Position numbers and translations under genes: made by a program. Below the pieces are notes generated by a model, which searched no databases, was not told the origin of the DNA, and saw nothing but the letters and a program-made list of their open reading frames with translations. From Methylobacterium sp. E-005 (GTDB lineage Bacteria; Pseudomonadota; Alphaproteobacteria; Rhizobiales; Beijerinckiaceae), in assembly GCF_022829725.1 (NCBI RefSeq), contig NZ_JAKSYG010000030.1:42004-106003 (forward strand): 64,000 bases of DNA, in the 5' to 3' direction. Below are positions 1 through 8,821 of the stretch, piece by piece. How positions within the stretch are numbered: the first letter of the stretch is position 1; each line of letters starts with the position of its first letter.

Positions 1-543
1 GTCCTGCGCCACGTCCGGATCGAGGCGGGCCACGCCTTCGCCGAGCTCCGCCCGATCGACCGGGGCTTCCGCCTCGATGTCGAGATCGATTTCGAGAGCC
101 CGGTGATCGGCCGCTCGCGCAAGGCGATGGACCTGTCGCCCGCCTCCTATCGCCGTGAGATCGCCGGCGCCCGCACCTTCGGGATGATGCGGGACGTGGA
201 GCGCTACTGGAAGGCGGGCTTCGCCCTCGGCGCCTCCCTGGAGAACACCGTGGCGGTCGGCGAGACCGCGGTCGTCAATCCCGAGGGGCTTCGATTCCCG
301 GACGAGTTCGTCCGGCACAAGATCCTCGACGCCATCGGCGACCTTGCCCTGGCCGGTCTGCCGATCCAGGGCGCGTACCGCTCCTTTTGCGGCGGCCACC
401 GGATGAATGTCGGCGTGCTCTCCGCGCTTCTGGCCGACCGGGCCAACTACGCGATCGTCGAGGCACAGGGTTCGCGTCGCGACACCGCCCTTTCTGAACT
501 CAGCGTCGGTCTGGGCATCGCCGCCTTCGCGGGCGACCTTTGA
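1..543 (+). CDS. lpxC: UDP-3-O-acyl-N-acetylglucosamine deacetylase, C-terminal part
   Basis: The 5' end lies outside the window; the frame is open from base 1 to TGA at 541-543. LpxC is the cytoplasmic zinc deacetylase that commits UDP-3-O-acyl-GlcNAc to lipid A synthesis. The family's metal-binding helix is present as VRHKILDAIGD (about codons 104-114 of the visible part), with the H and D that ligate zinc. The active-site histidine motif follows as GGHRMN. The phrase NPEGLRFPDEF just upstream is also typical. The order lpxC-bamD-recN is the usual one in alphaproteobacteria, where ftsZ normally precedes lpxC. Identification is firm; only the N-terminal half is unseen. Confidence 0.97.
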   Translation, partial: VLRHVRIEAGHAFAELRPIDRGFRLDVEIDFESPVIGRSRKAMDLSPASYRREIAGARTFGMMRDVERYWKAGFALGASLENTVAVGETAVVNPEGLRFPDEFVRHKILDAIGDLALAGLPIQGAYRSFCGGHRMNVGVLSALLADRANYAIVEAQGSRRDTALSELSVGLGIAAFAGDL

Positions 544-733
544 CTAACAATCTGTGGTCCGCAAGCCACAGTCGGCAATCGTTCCAGCCCGCCTCAGCCT
601 TGCCGCTTTCGTGCCCGAATCAAACGGCACGGTTTAACGGTCCGTGAACGGCGGGTACGGCCCGGCGGGTCGGATCCACGCACGCGATGGCATGACGGCG
701 CGGGATGGCGCCGCTTCCGGGAAAGAGCGCCAG

Positions 734-1615
734 ATGCCTGTCACCATTCGTCACCGCCGGGCGGCGGCCTTCGCGGCCCCTCTCGTGGCCATCCTCGGCC
801 TGGGCCTCGGCGGCTGCGACTTCGACCCGACCAATCTCTTCGCCGAGAAGTACAAGCCCGAAGTCGTGCCGGATGTCCCGGCCGACAAGCTCTACAGCGA
901 CGGCTTGGCCAAGCTCGAAGACAGCGACTACGAGGGCGCGGTCAAGAAATTCGATAGCCTGGACAAGCAGTACCAATATTCCGAATGGTCCCGGAAGGCG
1001 CTGCTGATGACCGCCTACGCCAATTACGAGGGCCAGAAGTACGACGACGCGATCAGCGCCTCGAAGCGCTACCTGCAGAGGCACCCGGCCAGCAAGGATG
1101 CGGCCTACGCGCAGTACCTGATGGCGATGTCGAACTATAAGCAGATCCCGGATGTGACCCGCGATCAGGAACGCTCCGAGAAGGCGCTGGTGGCTCTTCA
1201 GGAACTCGTTCAGAAGTACCCGACCTCGGAATATGCCGTCGACGCGAAGGCGAAGATCCAGATCACCCGCGACCAGCTCGCCGGCAAGGAGATGGAAGTC
1301 GGGCGCTTCTATCTGGAGCGGCGCAACTTCCCGGCGGCGATCAACCGCTTCCGCGACGTGGTGTCCAAGTATCAGACGACCCGCCACGCCGAGGAGGCGC
1401 TGGAGCGCCTGACGGAAGCGTACTGGGCGCTCGGCATCGCCCAGGAGGCGCAGAACTCCGCCGCGGTGCTGGGGCACAATTTCCCCGAGAGCCCCTGGTA
1501 TAAGGATGCGCACGCGCTCCTCGCCCAGAACGGTCTCGAACCGCGCGAGGAAAAGACTTCGTTTCTGTCGAAGATCTACCGGTCGGTCGCGGGCAAGACC
1601 GCCTCGGCCGAGTAA
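734..1615 (+). CDS. bamD: Outer membrane assembly lipoprotein BamD
   Basis: A 293-residue lipoprotein of the BAM complex, which folds beta-barrel proteins into the outer membrane. The start at 734 is preferred over the upstream in-frame ATGs because GGGAAAGAG lies just before it and it gives a proper lipoprotein signal: basic N-terminus, hydrophobic stretch, lipobox LGGC with the acylated Cys at residue 28. The mature part holds TPR-like helical repeats, seen in phrases such as YSDGLAKLEDSDYEGAVKKF and RFYLERRNFPAAINRF, which repeat the BamD pattern of five TPRs. It follows lpxC by about 190 bases and probably has its own promoter in that gap. Confidence 0.95.
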   Translation: MPVTIRHRRAAAFAAPLVAILGLGLGGCDFDPTNLFAEKYKPEVVPDVPADKLYSDGLAKLEDSDYEGAVKKFDSLDKQYQYSEWSRKALLMTAYANYEGQKYDDAISASKRYLQRHPASKDAAYAQYLMAMSNYKQIPDVTRDQERSEKALVALQELVQKYPTSEYAVDAKAKIQITRDQLAGKEMEVGRFYLERRNFPAAINRFRDVVSKYQTTRHAEEALERLTEAYWALGIAQEAQNSAAVLGHNFPESPWYKDAHALLAQNGLEPREEKTSFLSKIYRSVAGKTASAE

Positions 1616-1665
1616 GGACGCGTCAGGGCCGCGGTCCGGGTTTCCCACCGGCTTCAGCCCTGCGG

Positions 1666-1906
1666 CATGTCTCGCGCTATCCGCAAGGGCTCTGCCCCAG
1701 ACCCGCGAAAGGTCTCGACCCAGCCCGTTTAAGGTCATTTGACCGCCTGCATGGGTCGCAGTCTATCGCGCCACCATATTGAAAGAGCGCCATCTCTGAC
1801 CCTCCCCCCTTGTGGGGAGGGGTCAGAGGGGTGGGGTTGGTGTAGGATCGAGCCTCTTGGGGCCTTCTGCACAACCGCCAACTCCTCCCCACAAGGGGGA
1901 GGAGAG
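1666..1906. repeat. Intergenic GC-rich inverted-repeat cluster between bamD and recN
   Basis: The 504-base gap between bamD and recN carries no convincing gene. It holds repeat material. At about 1690-1725 there is a segment (GGCTCTGCCCCAGACCCGC then AAAGGTCTCGACC) whose reverse complement recurs, slightly changed, at 10384-10425. At 1794-1828 an imperfect inverted repeat pairs CTCTGACC-CTCCCC with GGGGAGGGGTCAGAG, and at 1882-1904 CTCCTCCCC pairs with GGGGAGGAG. The two C-rich/G-rich blocks are themselves inverted copies of each other. Related blocks recur at 45.7-45.9 kb and at the window end. They probably act as transcript-end or REP-like elements. Confidence 0.7.
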
Positions 1907-2119
1907 TGCGCTTGGCCCTTGTCTCGGTGGTCCTGCAAACACCGGAAAAGGGCCGGGGCTCGCCCTTTCGAAACCATGACGCGGCAAGGTCGCGACGGAC
2001 AGATCAGGGCTCGGAGCGCTGGCCCCGGGCCTTTCCCGTTGTGCGGCGCATTTTTGGGGTGAATCGGCGCGGCGACGGCCTTATGTCTGCGGTCCCCTCC
2101 TGAGGAATGCACCCGCCGC

Positions 2120-3793
2120 ATGCTGGCGCAGCTCGCGATCCGCGACATCGTTCTGATCGACCGCCTCGAACTGAATTTCCGCTCGGGCCTCAGCGTCCTG
2201 ACTGGGGAGACGGGCGCGGGCAAATCGATCCTGCTCGACGCCTTTGCCCTGGCGCTCGGCGGCCGCGGCGACGGCCGGCTCGTCCGGCACGGGGAGGCGC
2301 AGGGTGTCGTGACCGCGGTGTTCGATCTGCCCCTCGACCATCCGGCGCGCCGGATCGCCGCCGAGGCCGAGATCGACACCGAAGGCGACCTGATTCTGCG
2401 CCGGACCCAGATGGCGGACGGCCGCACCCGCGCCTTCGTCAACGATCAGCCGGTGGGTGTCCAGGTGCTGCGCGCGATCGGCGCCGCCCTGGTGGAGATC
2501 CATGGGCAGCACGACGACCGGGCCCTGGCCGATCCAGCCTCGCACCGGGCAATCCTCGACGCGTTCGGCGGCCTTCAAGGCCAGCTCACCAAGGTCGCGG
2601 CGGCCGCCCGGGCGGTCCGCAACGCCCGTTCCGACCTTGCCGAGCATCGCGCCCGCGTGGACGCGGCCCGCAAGGAGGCTGATTTTCTGCGCCACGCCGT
2701 GGACGAGCTGGCCGCTCTCGCGCCGCAGCCCGGCGAGGAAGCCCAGCTCGCCGAGCGCCGCAGCATCATGCAGCAATCGGAGAAGGTGGCGCGCGAGTTG
2801 AACGAGGCGTTGGACGCGGTGGGCGGCCCCCATTCCGGGGTCCCCCATCTTTCGGCCGCGCTGCGCAAGCTGGAGCGCCGCGCCGCACAGCTTCCGGCCC
2901 TGGTCGATCCCTGCGTCAACGCCCTCGACGCCGCGATGGTCGCCCTCGACGAAGCCCGCGCCGTGCTCGACGCCGCAGTGGCGGAGACGGAATTCGATCC
3001 CCGCGATCTGGAGCGGGTCGAGGAGCGGCTGTTCGCCCTGCGGGCGGCGGCCCGCAAATACGACGTCGCGGCCGACGATCTCGCGGCGCTCGCCGAGCGC
3101 TATGCCGGGGACGTTGCGGCGATCGATGCCGGCGAGGCGGCGCTGGCAGGCCTGGAGCAGACGCTCGCCGGTGCCGAGGCCACCTATGCCGAGGCCGCCG
3201 AGAAGCTCAGCGCCGGCCGCCGCCGGGCCGCCAAGCAGCTCGACGCGGCCGTGAAGGCCGAACTGCCGCCCCTGAAGCTGGAGCGCGCGCGCTTCATCAC
3301 CGAGATCGTCACCGACCCCGAGTCGCGCGATCCGGCCGGCTCCGACCGGGTGGAGTTCTGGGCGCAGACCAATCCCGGCACCAAGCCGGGCCCGATGATG
3401 AAGGTCGCGTCGGGCGGCGAGTTGTCGCGGTTCATGCTCGCTTTGAAGGTGGTGCTCGCCGACAAGGGCTCGGCGCCGACGCTGATCTTCGACGAGATCG
3501 ATACCGGCGTCGGCGGCGCCGTTGCCGACGCCATCGGCCTGCGCCTCGCTCGCCTCGCCGCTACGGTCCAGGTGGTCGCCGTCACCCATGCGCCGCAGGT
3601 CGCGGCGCGCGCCGAGACCCATTTCCTCATCGCCAAGGCGCCCGTGAAGGGGGCTGGCCGGGTCGCGACCCGCGTGGCCAGCCTGCCGGTCGCCGAGCGC
3701 CGGGAGGAGATCGCCCGGATGCTCGCGGGCGCCACGGTTACCGACGAGGCCCGGGCCGCGGCCGCGCGGCTCCTCCAGGGCGCCGACGGATGA
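2120..3793 (+). CDS. recN: DNA repair protein RecN
   Basis: A 557-residue SMC-like ATPase that acts at double-strand breaks and promotes recombinational repair. Walker A is GETGAGKS at residues 29-36. A long helical, coiled-coil-forming middle region follows (about 150-350). The ABC signature SGGELSRF lies near residue 430 and Walker B LIFDEIDTGVGG near 455-466. Length matches the family. The frame starts MLAQLAIRDIVLID, the standard RecN N-terminus. It sits about 500 bases after bamD, in the usual alphaproteobacterial order; ligA, often next, is absent here. Confidence 0.96.
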   Translation: MLAQLAIRDIVLIDRLELNFRSGLSVLTGETGAGKSILLDAFALALGGRGDGRLVRHGEAQGVVTAVFDLPLDHPARRIAAEAEIDTEGDLILRRTQMADGRTRAFVNDQPVGVQVLRAIGAALVEIHGQHDDRALADPASHRAILDAFGGLQGQLTKVAAAARAVRNARSDLAEHRARVDAARKEADFLRHAVDELAALAPQPGEEAQLAERRSIMQQSEKVARELNEALDAVGGPHSGVPHLSAALRKLERRAAQLPALVDPCVNALDAAMVALDEARAVLDAAVAETEFDPRDLERVEERLFALRAAARKYDVAADDLAALAERYAGDVAAIDAGEAALAGLEQTLAGAEATYAEAAEKLSAGRRRAAKQLDAAVKAELPPLKLERARFITEIVTDPESRDPAGSDRVEFWAQTNPGTKPGPMMKVASGGELSRFMLALKVVLADKGSAPTLIFDEIDTGVGGAVADAIGLRLARLAATVQVVAVTHAPQVAARAETHFLIAKAPVKGAGRVATRVASLPVAERREEIARMLAGATVTDEARAAAARLLQGADG

Positions 3794-3797
3794 GCTG

Positions 3798-3830
3798 CCT
3801 CCGCCGACAGGGGTGTCGGCTCGGCGGAGG
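3798..3830 (+). terminator. Hairpin after recN
   Basis: Directly after the recN stop, CCTCCGCCGA (3798-3807) pairs with TCGGCGGAGG (3821-3830). An overlapping alternative hairpin, GCCGACA-loop-TGTCGGC (3803-3820), is nested within it. There is no clear U-run, so it is a terminator-like or message-stabilising hairpin rather than a textbook intrinsic terminator. Confidence 0.5.
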
Positions 3831-3997
3831 GCGCCCATCCCAATGCCGCCCCGACATCCTGTCCGATCCCAGCGGCCAAATGACAGGTAAGCTTAACCGT
3901 GCGTTGACAGTAACCTTTCGTTAACCATTCCTGGTGACATTAACCACATCCCGGCACCGCAGCGGGTTTTTGGGCGGTCGTAGGGCGGAAGGGTACC

Positions 3998-4198
3998 ATG
4001 AAGCCGTCAGTCGTCGAATCCGATGCGCTGCTCGACTCGGGTCGGCCGCTGAGACGGGCGATCGATACGCGCCAGCTCGGTCTCTCGCTCCGCAGCGTCT
4101 ACGAGGGCAGCGTCGACACGCAGCCGATCACCGATACCCACGTCGAACTGCTCCTGCGCCTGCGCCAGAAGGAACGGGAGCAGCGCCGGGCCGGCTAG
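3998..4198 (+). CDS. NepR-like anti-sigma factor, orphan
   Basis: A 66-residue protein. The central part, LGLSLRSVYEGSVDTQPITD followed by THVELLLRL, fits the NepR pattern: I/L-G-x-x-L-R-x-x-Y/F-x-x-x-V-x-x-x-P-I/V-x-D, then a helix ending LLxxL. NepR binds the general-stress sigma factor EcfG and is removed by the anti-anti-sigma PhyR. Neither ecfG nor phyR is adjacent, so this would be an orphan paralogue; Methylobacterium is known to encode more than one NepR. The upstream 200 bases contain TTGACA at 3904-3909 and several TTAACC motifs but no GGAAC-N16-CGTT site. An antisense frame overlaps it but matches nothing. Function is inferred from the motif alone. Confidence 0.68.
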   Translation: MKPSVVESDALLDSGRPLRRAIDTRQLGLSLRSVYEGSVDTQPITDTHVELLLRLRQKEREQRRAG

Positions 4199-4375
4199 GG
4201 CCCTCGCCGCCGAATAGGACGCCCATTCGGCGCACGCGCACGCGTTCCCGCTCGTATTGGAAACCGGTGCCGCCGGCTGAGCGGCAACAACCTGCGATTT
4301 AGCAAGGACCTTTGCGAACGAAGCGTCGGCCTGACTACGCAACCCTTCCCCGACTCAGCGCGTCGTCATGGCACC

Positions 4376-4630
4376 TCACCAGCGGCGCGCTCCGGGGCGC
4401 CGACGATATTCGGCCGCTCGAATCAAGGTGAGCACCCGGTCGAGGTTGATCAGCAGATCGGCTTCGTCCCGCCGCGCCGCCGCAGCCGTATCCGGATCGC
4501 TGCTGAACTTCTGGCGGGCCTGAGCGAGGGCCAGGGCGCGCTCCACGGCCTCCCGCTCCGCATGCAGGGCAAGCCAGCCGGGGTCGGTCTCCATCGCTGT
4601 ATCGACGCTGTCGCCCCCCACGGTTCTCAC
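4376..4630 (-). CDS. Hypothetical small helical protein
   Basis: An 84-residue reading frame on the minus strand with balanced, protein-like composition (ALHAEREAVERALALAQAR; EADLLINLDRVLTLI), predicted mostly helical. No family recognised. The first start is a GTG at 4630 with GGAAGG only two bases upstream. An internal ATG at 4594, giving METDPGWL, is an alternative with a weaker, distant G-run. It lies divergent to pstS, so the 220-base gap up to 4852 may hold promoters for both. The 177 bases between the NepR-like gene and this frame (4199-4375) show nothing. Confidence 0.5.
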   Translation of the reverse strand: MRTVGGDSVDTAMETDPGWLALHAEREAVERALALAQARQKFSSDPDTAAAARRDEADLLINLDRVLTLIRAAEYRRRPGARRW

Positions 4631-4701
4631 GTCCTTCCGGCTGCGTTGTCCACATGGAACGCACGAGACCCGTGAACCGTGCCGCAGAACCTGCGGCGCG
4701 A

Positions 4702-4729
4702 TGTCATGTCGGTGTCATCTCCCTGTCGT
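4702..4729 (+). promoter_or_regulatory. Pho box upstream of pstS
   Basis: Three direct repeats with exact 11-base periodicity: TGTCAT at 4702, TGTCAT at 4713 and TGTCGT at 4724. This is the geometry of PhoB binding sites, where a seven-base CTGTCAT-like half-site repeats every 11 bases. It lies 124 bases before the pstS start. The phoB gene at the end of the same cluster supplies the regulator. Confidence 0.82.
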
Positions 4730-4852
4730 AACCGCGCAGACATCGGGCGGCCGGCGCTGGGTCCTTCAAAAGACCGGCCGCGAGGCTCTGCCGCGGGCAT
4801 GAGCATGCCGGCGGGGCGGTGCAGGCACTTGCCCGACGGCAACGGAGATTCC

Positions 4853-5893
4853 ATGAGACCCTTCGCTTACGCGCTCGCCGTCGGCCTCGCGACGGTACAG
4901 CTGGCGTCCGCGGCGCTGGCCGCCGACATCACCGGGGCCGGGGCCACGTTCCCCTTCCCGGTCTATTCGAAATGGGCCGAGGCCTACCGGAAGGAAACCG
5001 GCTCCGGGCTCAACTACCAGTCGATCGGATCCGGCGGCGGGATCAAGCAGATCCAGGCCAAGACGGTCGATTTCGGCGCCACCGACGCGCCGCTGAAGGG
5101 TGAGCAGCTCGACAAGGACGGCCTCGTCCAGTTCCCGACGGTTATGGGCGGCGTGGTTCCCGTGGTGAATATCGCCGGCGTCGAGCCGGGCAAGCTCAAG
5201 CTCACCGGCGACGTGCTGGCCGACATCTACGCCGGCAAGATCGCGAAATGGACCGATCCGCGGATCGCCAAGCTGAATGAGGGCCTGAAGCTGCCCGAGA
5301 CCAACATCACCCCGGTCTACCGGTCCGACGCTTCGGGCACGACCAACATCTTCACGACCTACCTGTCCCAGGTTTCGGACGGCTGGAAGAAGGAATACGG
5401 CGCGGCCACGACGATCTCCTGGCCGGTTGGTCAGGGCGGCAAGGGCAACGAGGGCGTGACCGCCACCGTGAAGCAGGTGCCGAACTCCATCGGCTACGTC
5501 GAATCGGCCTACGCCAAGCAGAACAAGCTCGCCTACACTTTGCTCCAGAACAAGGCCGGCAAGTTCCCGCAGCCGGACGACAAGGCCTTCCAGGCGGCGG
5601 CCGCCAGCGCGGACTGGAAGGCGGCGCCGGGCTTCGGCATCTCGCTGACCAACCAAGCGGGCGATGATGCGTGGCCGATCACGGCGGCGACCTTCATCCT
5701 GCTCCGTAAGGATCCGGCTGATCCGGCCAAGGCCGCCGCTGTGCTCAAGTTCTTCGACTGGGCCTACAAGAACGGCGACAAACTTGCCTCCGATCTCGAC
5801 TACGTTCCGCTGCCCGACAACGTCGTTTCACTGATCCACGACGAGTGGAAGAACGTGAAGGACAAGGACGGAAAGCCCGTCTTCAACATGTGA
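4853..5893 (+). CDS. pstS: Phosphate ABC transporter substrate-binding protein PstS
   Basis: A 346-residue periplasmic phosphate-binding protein. The start at 4853 follows ACGGAG and gives a clean signal peptide (MRPFAYALAVGLATVQLASA, cleavage after AALA, mature ADITGAGATFP). GAGATFPFPVYSKWAEAY and SIGSGGGIKQI carry the phosphate-contacting loops, and YRSDASGTTNIFTTYL the third, all as in PstS. The downstream genes encode the permeases, the ATPase, PhoU and PhoB. Expression should rise under phosphate limitation through the Pho box at 4702-4729. Confidence 0.97.
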   Translation: MRPFAYALAVGLATVQLASAALAADITGAGATFPFPVYSKWAEAYRKETGSGLNYQSIGSGGGIKQIQAKTVDFGATDAPLKGEQLDKDGLVQFPTVMGGVVPVVNIAGVEPGKLKLTGDVLADIYAGKIAKWTDPRIAKLNEGLKLPETNITPVYRSDASGTTNIFTTYLSQVSDGWKKEYGAATTISWPVGQGGKGNEGVTATVKQVPNSIGYVESAYAKQNKLAYTLLQNKAGKFPQPDDKAFQAAAASADWKAAPGFGISLTNQAGDDAWPITAATFILLRKDPADPAKAAAVLKFFDWAYKNGDKLASDLDYVPLPDNVVSLIHDEWKNVKDKDGKPVFNM

Positions 5894-5901
5894 GCCGGGA
5901 C

Positions 5902-5925
5902 GGGAGGAGGCTTTGGCCTCCTCCC
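5902..5925 (+). terminator. Hairpin between pstS and pstC
   Basis: GGGAGGAGGC (5902-5911) pairs perfectly with GCCTCCTCCC (5916-5925) across a four-base loop, directly after the pstS stop. There is no U-run. A strong hairpin here is the usual way a cluster keeps far more binding protein than permease, by partial termination or by protecting the pstS 3' end. Confidence 0.65.
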
Positions 5926-5978
5926 TCGCTTCTGGGATCGTGCCGCGCTACCACGCCATCCTTCGCAGAGAACCGCGG

Positions 5979-6956
5979 ATGCCCGCTTTGACTGAAACGA
6001 TTGCTCTCGGCCAAACCCGTATGGCTGCGGCGCGGAAGGGTCCGAGCCGGAACATGGATGCCCTGTTCCGCGGCTGCGCCTACGGCGCAGCGCTCCTGGT
6101 GCTGACCGTCCTCGTGGGGATCATCGGCTCCATCGTGTATGGCGGCCTGCCGGCCTTCCGGGAGTTCGGCCTGGGCTTCCTGACGTCGAGCGCCTGGAAC
6201 GTCGGGACCGAACAGTACGGCGCCCTCGTGGCCGTCATCGGAACGGTCACCTCCGCGCTCCTGGCCCTCGTCATCGGTGTCCCGATCTCGCTCGGCATCG
6301 CGATCTACCTGACGCAGCTCTGTCCGGGCTGGGCGCGCAAGCCGGTCGCGATGACGATCGAACTGTTGGCCGCGGTGCCGAGCATCATCTACGGGATGTG
6401 GGGGCTGTTCATCTTCGCCCCGCTCTTCGCCCGCTTCATCGAGATCCCGGTCTCCAACGTCGTCGAGGGTCTGCCGATCGTCGGGACCGTGCTGTATGCC
6501 CGCATCCCGTCGGGCGTCGGCGTGCTCACCGCCGGCATCATCCTGGCGATCATGATCGTGCCGTTCGTCGCCTCGGTCGCCCGCGACATGCTCGACCAGA
6601 TCCCGACGATCCTGCGCGAGAGCGCCTACGGGGTCGGCTGCACCACCTGGGAGGTGACGCGCTTCGTCCTGATCCGGCATGCCTCGGTGTCGATCATCGG
6701 TGCGATCATGCTCGGCCTCGGCCGGGCGCTGGGCGAGACGATGGCGGTGACCTTCGTGGTCGGCAACGCCAACCGCCTCTCGGCCTCGATCTTCGATCCC
6801 GGCTCGACCATCGCGTCCCGGATCGCCAATGAATTCAACGAGGCGGATGGCATGCAGCTCAACGCCCTGATGGCGCTCGGCTGCATCCTGTTCGTCATCA
6901 CTTTCATCGTCCTGATCGTCGCGCGCATCCTGACGTCGCGCGTGCGGGTTGGTTGA
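5979..6956 (+). CDS. pstC: Phosphate ABC transporter permease PstC
   Basis: A 325-residue inner-membrane permease that forms the phosphate channel with PstA. The start at 5979 follows AGAGAA; the upstream in-frame codons overlap the hairpin after pstS and are unlikely to be translated. Several membrane segments are visible, beginning at [16 protein letters not shown]. The cytoplasmic coupling loop contains [15 protein letters not shown], the EAA-type motif of PstC. The end overlaps the region of the pstA ribosome binding site, so the two are translated together. Confidence 0.96.
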   Translation: MPALTETIALGQTRMAAARKGPSRNMDALFRGCAYGAALLVLTVLVGIIGSIVYGGLPAFREFGLGFLTSSAWNVGTEQYGALVAVIGTVTSALLALVIGVPISLGIAIYLTQLCPGWARKPVAMTIELLAAVPSIIYGMWGLFIFAPLFARFIEIPVSNVVEGLPIVGTVLYARIPSGVGVLTAGIILAIMIVPFVASVARDMLDQIPTILRESAYGVGCTTWEVTRFVLIRHASVSIIGAIMLGLGRALGETMAVTFVVGNANRLSASIFDPGSTIASRIANEFNEADGMQLNALMALGCILFVITFIVLIVARILTSRVRVG

Positions 6957-6964
6957 GGATCCCC

Positions 6965-7852
6965 ATGGACGCGATCAACACACGGGCCGCGACGCCCCTC
7001 GCGCGAAGCCGAGTCCGACCCGGCCGGCGGCGGGCGGACGCGCTGCTCCGCGGCTTCTGCGCCTTCGCCACGCTGATTGGCGTGATCGTGCTCGGCTCGA
7101 TCCTGCTGATGCTGATCGTCGAGGGTGTGCGCGGCTTCACCCCGACCCTGCTGACCCAGCCGACCCCGGGTCCCGGCAGCGAGGGCGGCGGCATCGCCAA
7201 CGCGGTCCTGGGCAGCCTGATCCTGACGACCATCGGCATCGTCATCGCGACGCCGGTCGGCGTGATGGCCGGGACCTTCCTCGCGGAGTACGGCCGGGGC
7301 TCGAAGCTGGCCTCGCTCATCCGCTTCCTGAACGATATCCTGCTCTCGGCGCCGTCGATCCTGATCGGCCTGTTCGTCTACACGCTGATGGTGCGGCCCA
7401 TGGGCAGCTACTCCGGCTGGGCCGGCAGCGTCGCCCTTGCGATCATCGCCACCCCGGTGATCGTGCGGACCACCGAGGACATGCTCAGCCTCGTGCCAGG
7501 TACCCTGCGCGAGGCCGGCGCGGCCCTGGGGGCCCCGCCCTCGACGGTGATCATGAAGGTGAGCTGGCGCGCGGCCTCGGCCGGCATCGTGACCGGCATC
7601 ATCCTGGCGCTGGCCCGCATCGCCGGCGAGACGGCCCCGCTCCTGTTCACCGCGCTGAACAACAACAGCTGGTTCAACGCCGATCTCATGGGCGGCATCC
7701 CGAACCTGCCGGTGATGATCTACCAGTTCGCGCTCTCGCCCTATTCCAACTGGCAGCAGCTGGCCTGGGCCGGAGCACTCCTGATCACCGTGACCATCCT
7801 CGCCCTCTCGATTGTCGCCCGCGTGGTGATCAAGCCGCAGCGGGCCCGCTGA
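6965..7852 (+). CDS. pstA: Phosphate ABC transporter permease PstA
   Basis: A 295-residue inner-membrane permease, partner of PstC. ATG at 6965 follows GAGGA in the end of pstC. A TTG at 6953 in the same frame would overlap pstC but lacks a ribosome binding site. Hydrophobic segments begin at [18 protein letters not shown]. The EAA loop reads [19 protein letters not shown], typical of PstA. It lies between pstC and pstB in one operon. Confidence 0.96.
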   Translation: MDAINTRAATPLARSRVRPGRRRADALLRGFCAFATLIGVIVLGSILLMLIVEGVRGFTPTLLTQPTPGPGSEGGGIANAVLGSLILTTIGIVIATPVGVMAGTFLAEYGRGSKLASLIRFLNDILLSAPSILIGLFVYTLMVRPMGSYSGWAGSVALAIIATPVIVRTTEDMLSLVPGTLREAGAALGAPPSTVIMKVSWRAASAGIVTGIILALARIAGETAPLLFTALNNNSWFNADLMGGIPNLPVMIYQFALSPYSNWQQLAWAGALLITVTILALSIVARVVIKPQRAR

Positions 7853-7875
7853 AGCGCGCCCGAAGGATTAGCCCG

Positions 7876-8706
7876 ATGAGCAATGCCGCAGCGACCGTGA
7901 CCGCCGAGCCCCAGTTCCACCCCTCCGCCAAGGCCGGCGCCGACACCAAGGCGCCGGTCCGGATCGCCGTGAAGGATCTGAACTTCTACTACGGCCAGTT
8001 CCACGGCCTGAAGAACATCAACCTCAACTTCCACGATCGGCAGGTGACCGCATTGATCGGGCCCTCGGGCTGCGGAAAGTCGACGCTGCTGCGCACCTTC
8101 AACCGGATCTACAGCCTCTATCCGGAGCAGCGCGCCGAGGGGCAGATCCTGCTGGACGGCGTGAACATCCTGGATCCCAAGGTCGATCTCAATGACCTGC
8201 GCGCCCGGGTCGGCATGGTGTTCCAGAAGCCGACGCCCTTCCCGATGTCGATCTACGACAATGTCGCCTTCGGAATCCGGCTTTACGAGAAGCTCGGGAA
8301 GTCGGAACTCGACGAACGCGTGGAATCGTCCCTGCGCAAGGCGGCGCTCTGGGAGGAAGTGAAGGACAAGCTCAAGCAATCCGGCATGGGCCTGTCGGGC
8401 GGCCAGCAGCAGCGCCTGTGCATCGCCCGCACCGTGGCGCAGCGCCCGGAGGTGATCCTGTTCGACGAGCCGACCTCGGCGCTGGACCCGATCTCGACCG
8501 GACGCATCGAGGAGCTGATCGAGCAGCTGCGCGATGAATTCACCATCGCCATCGTCACACACAACATGCAGCAGGCGGCGCGCATCTCGCAGTTCACCGC
8601 CTTCATGTATCTCGGCGAACTGATCGAATTCTCGCAGACCGAAAAGATGTTCATGAACCCGACGGAGCGGCGGACGCAGGACTATATCACCGGCCGCTTC
8701 GGCTAA
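7876..8706 (+). CDS. pstB: Phosphate ABC transporter ATP-binding protein PstB
   Basis: A 276-residue ATPase that powers PstSCA. The start at 7876 has AAGGA ten bases upstream. Walker A is GPSGCGKST (residues 62-70), the Q-loop lies in [14 protein letters not shown], the signature is [13 protein letters not shown], Walker B is [12 protein letters not shown], and the switch histidine is in [11 protein letters not shown]. Length is normal apart from a 25-residue polar N-terminal extension before the ABC core. It also takes part in PhoR/PhoU signalling of phosphate sufficiency. Confidence 0.97.
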   Translation: MSNAAATVTAEPQFHPSAKAGADTKAPVRIAVKDLNFYYGQFHGLKNINLNFHDRQVTALIGPSGCGKSTLLRTFNRIYSLYPEQRAEGQILLDGVNILDPKVDLNDLRARVGMVFQKPTPFPMSIYDNVAFGIRLYEKLGKSELDERVESSLRKAALWEEVKDKLKQSGMGLSGGQQQRLCIARTVAQRPEVILFDEPTSALDPISTGRIEELIEQLRDEFTIAIVTHNMQQAARISQFTAFMYLGELIEFSQTEKMFMNPTERRTQDYITGRFG

Positions 8707-8821
8707 GCTGTTTCGAAGACCGGTTTCCGCGCGATCACGACCCGGATGCCGCGGCGGCCGGGCGGGATCGCCGCAAACGCGTGGGATCGCACGTCACGGC
8801 CCCCATCGAAGGATCCTCCCC

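Noticed and set aside
620..1738. Long antisense open frame over bamD
   Set aside because: High GC leaves few stops in opposite frames. The sense frame has a lipoprotein signal and TPR pattern; the antisense one is Arg/Leu-rich with no motif.
3881..3940. TGACAG/TGACAT repeats before the NepR-like gene as a second Pho box
   Set aside because: The spacing is 24 and 30 bases, not 11, and the flanking bases do not fit.
3911..3945. TTAACCAT and TTAACCAC as CtrA sites
   Set aside because: Half-sites match CtrA but the short motif is common in alphaproteobacterial promoters; there is no TTAA-N7-TTAA pair, so I do not call it.
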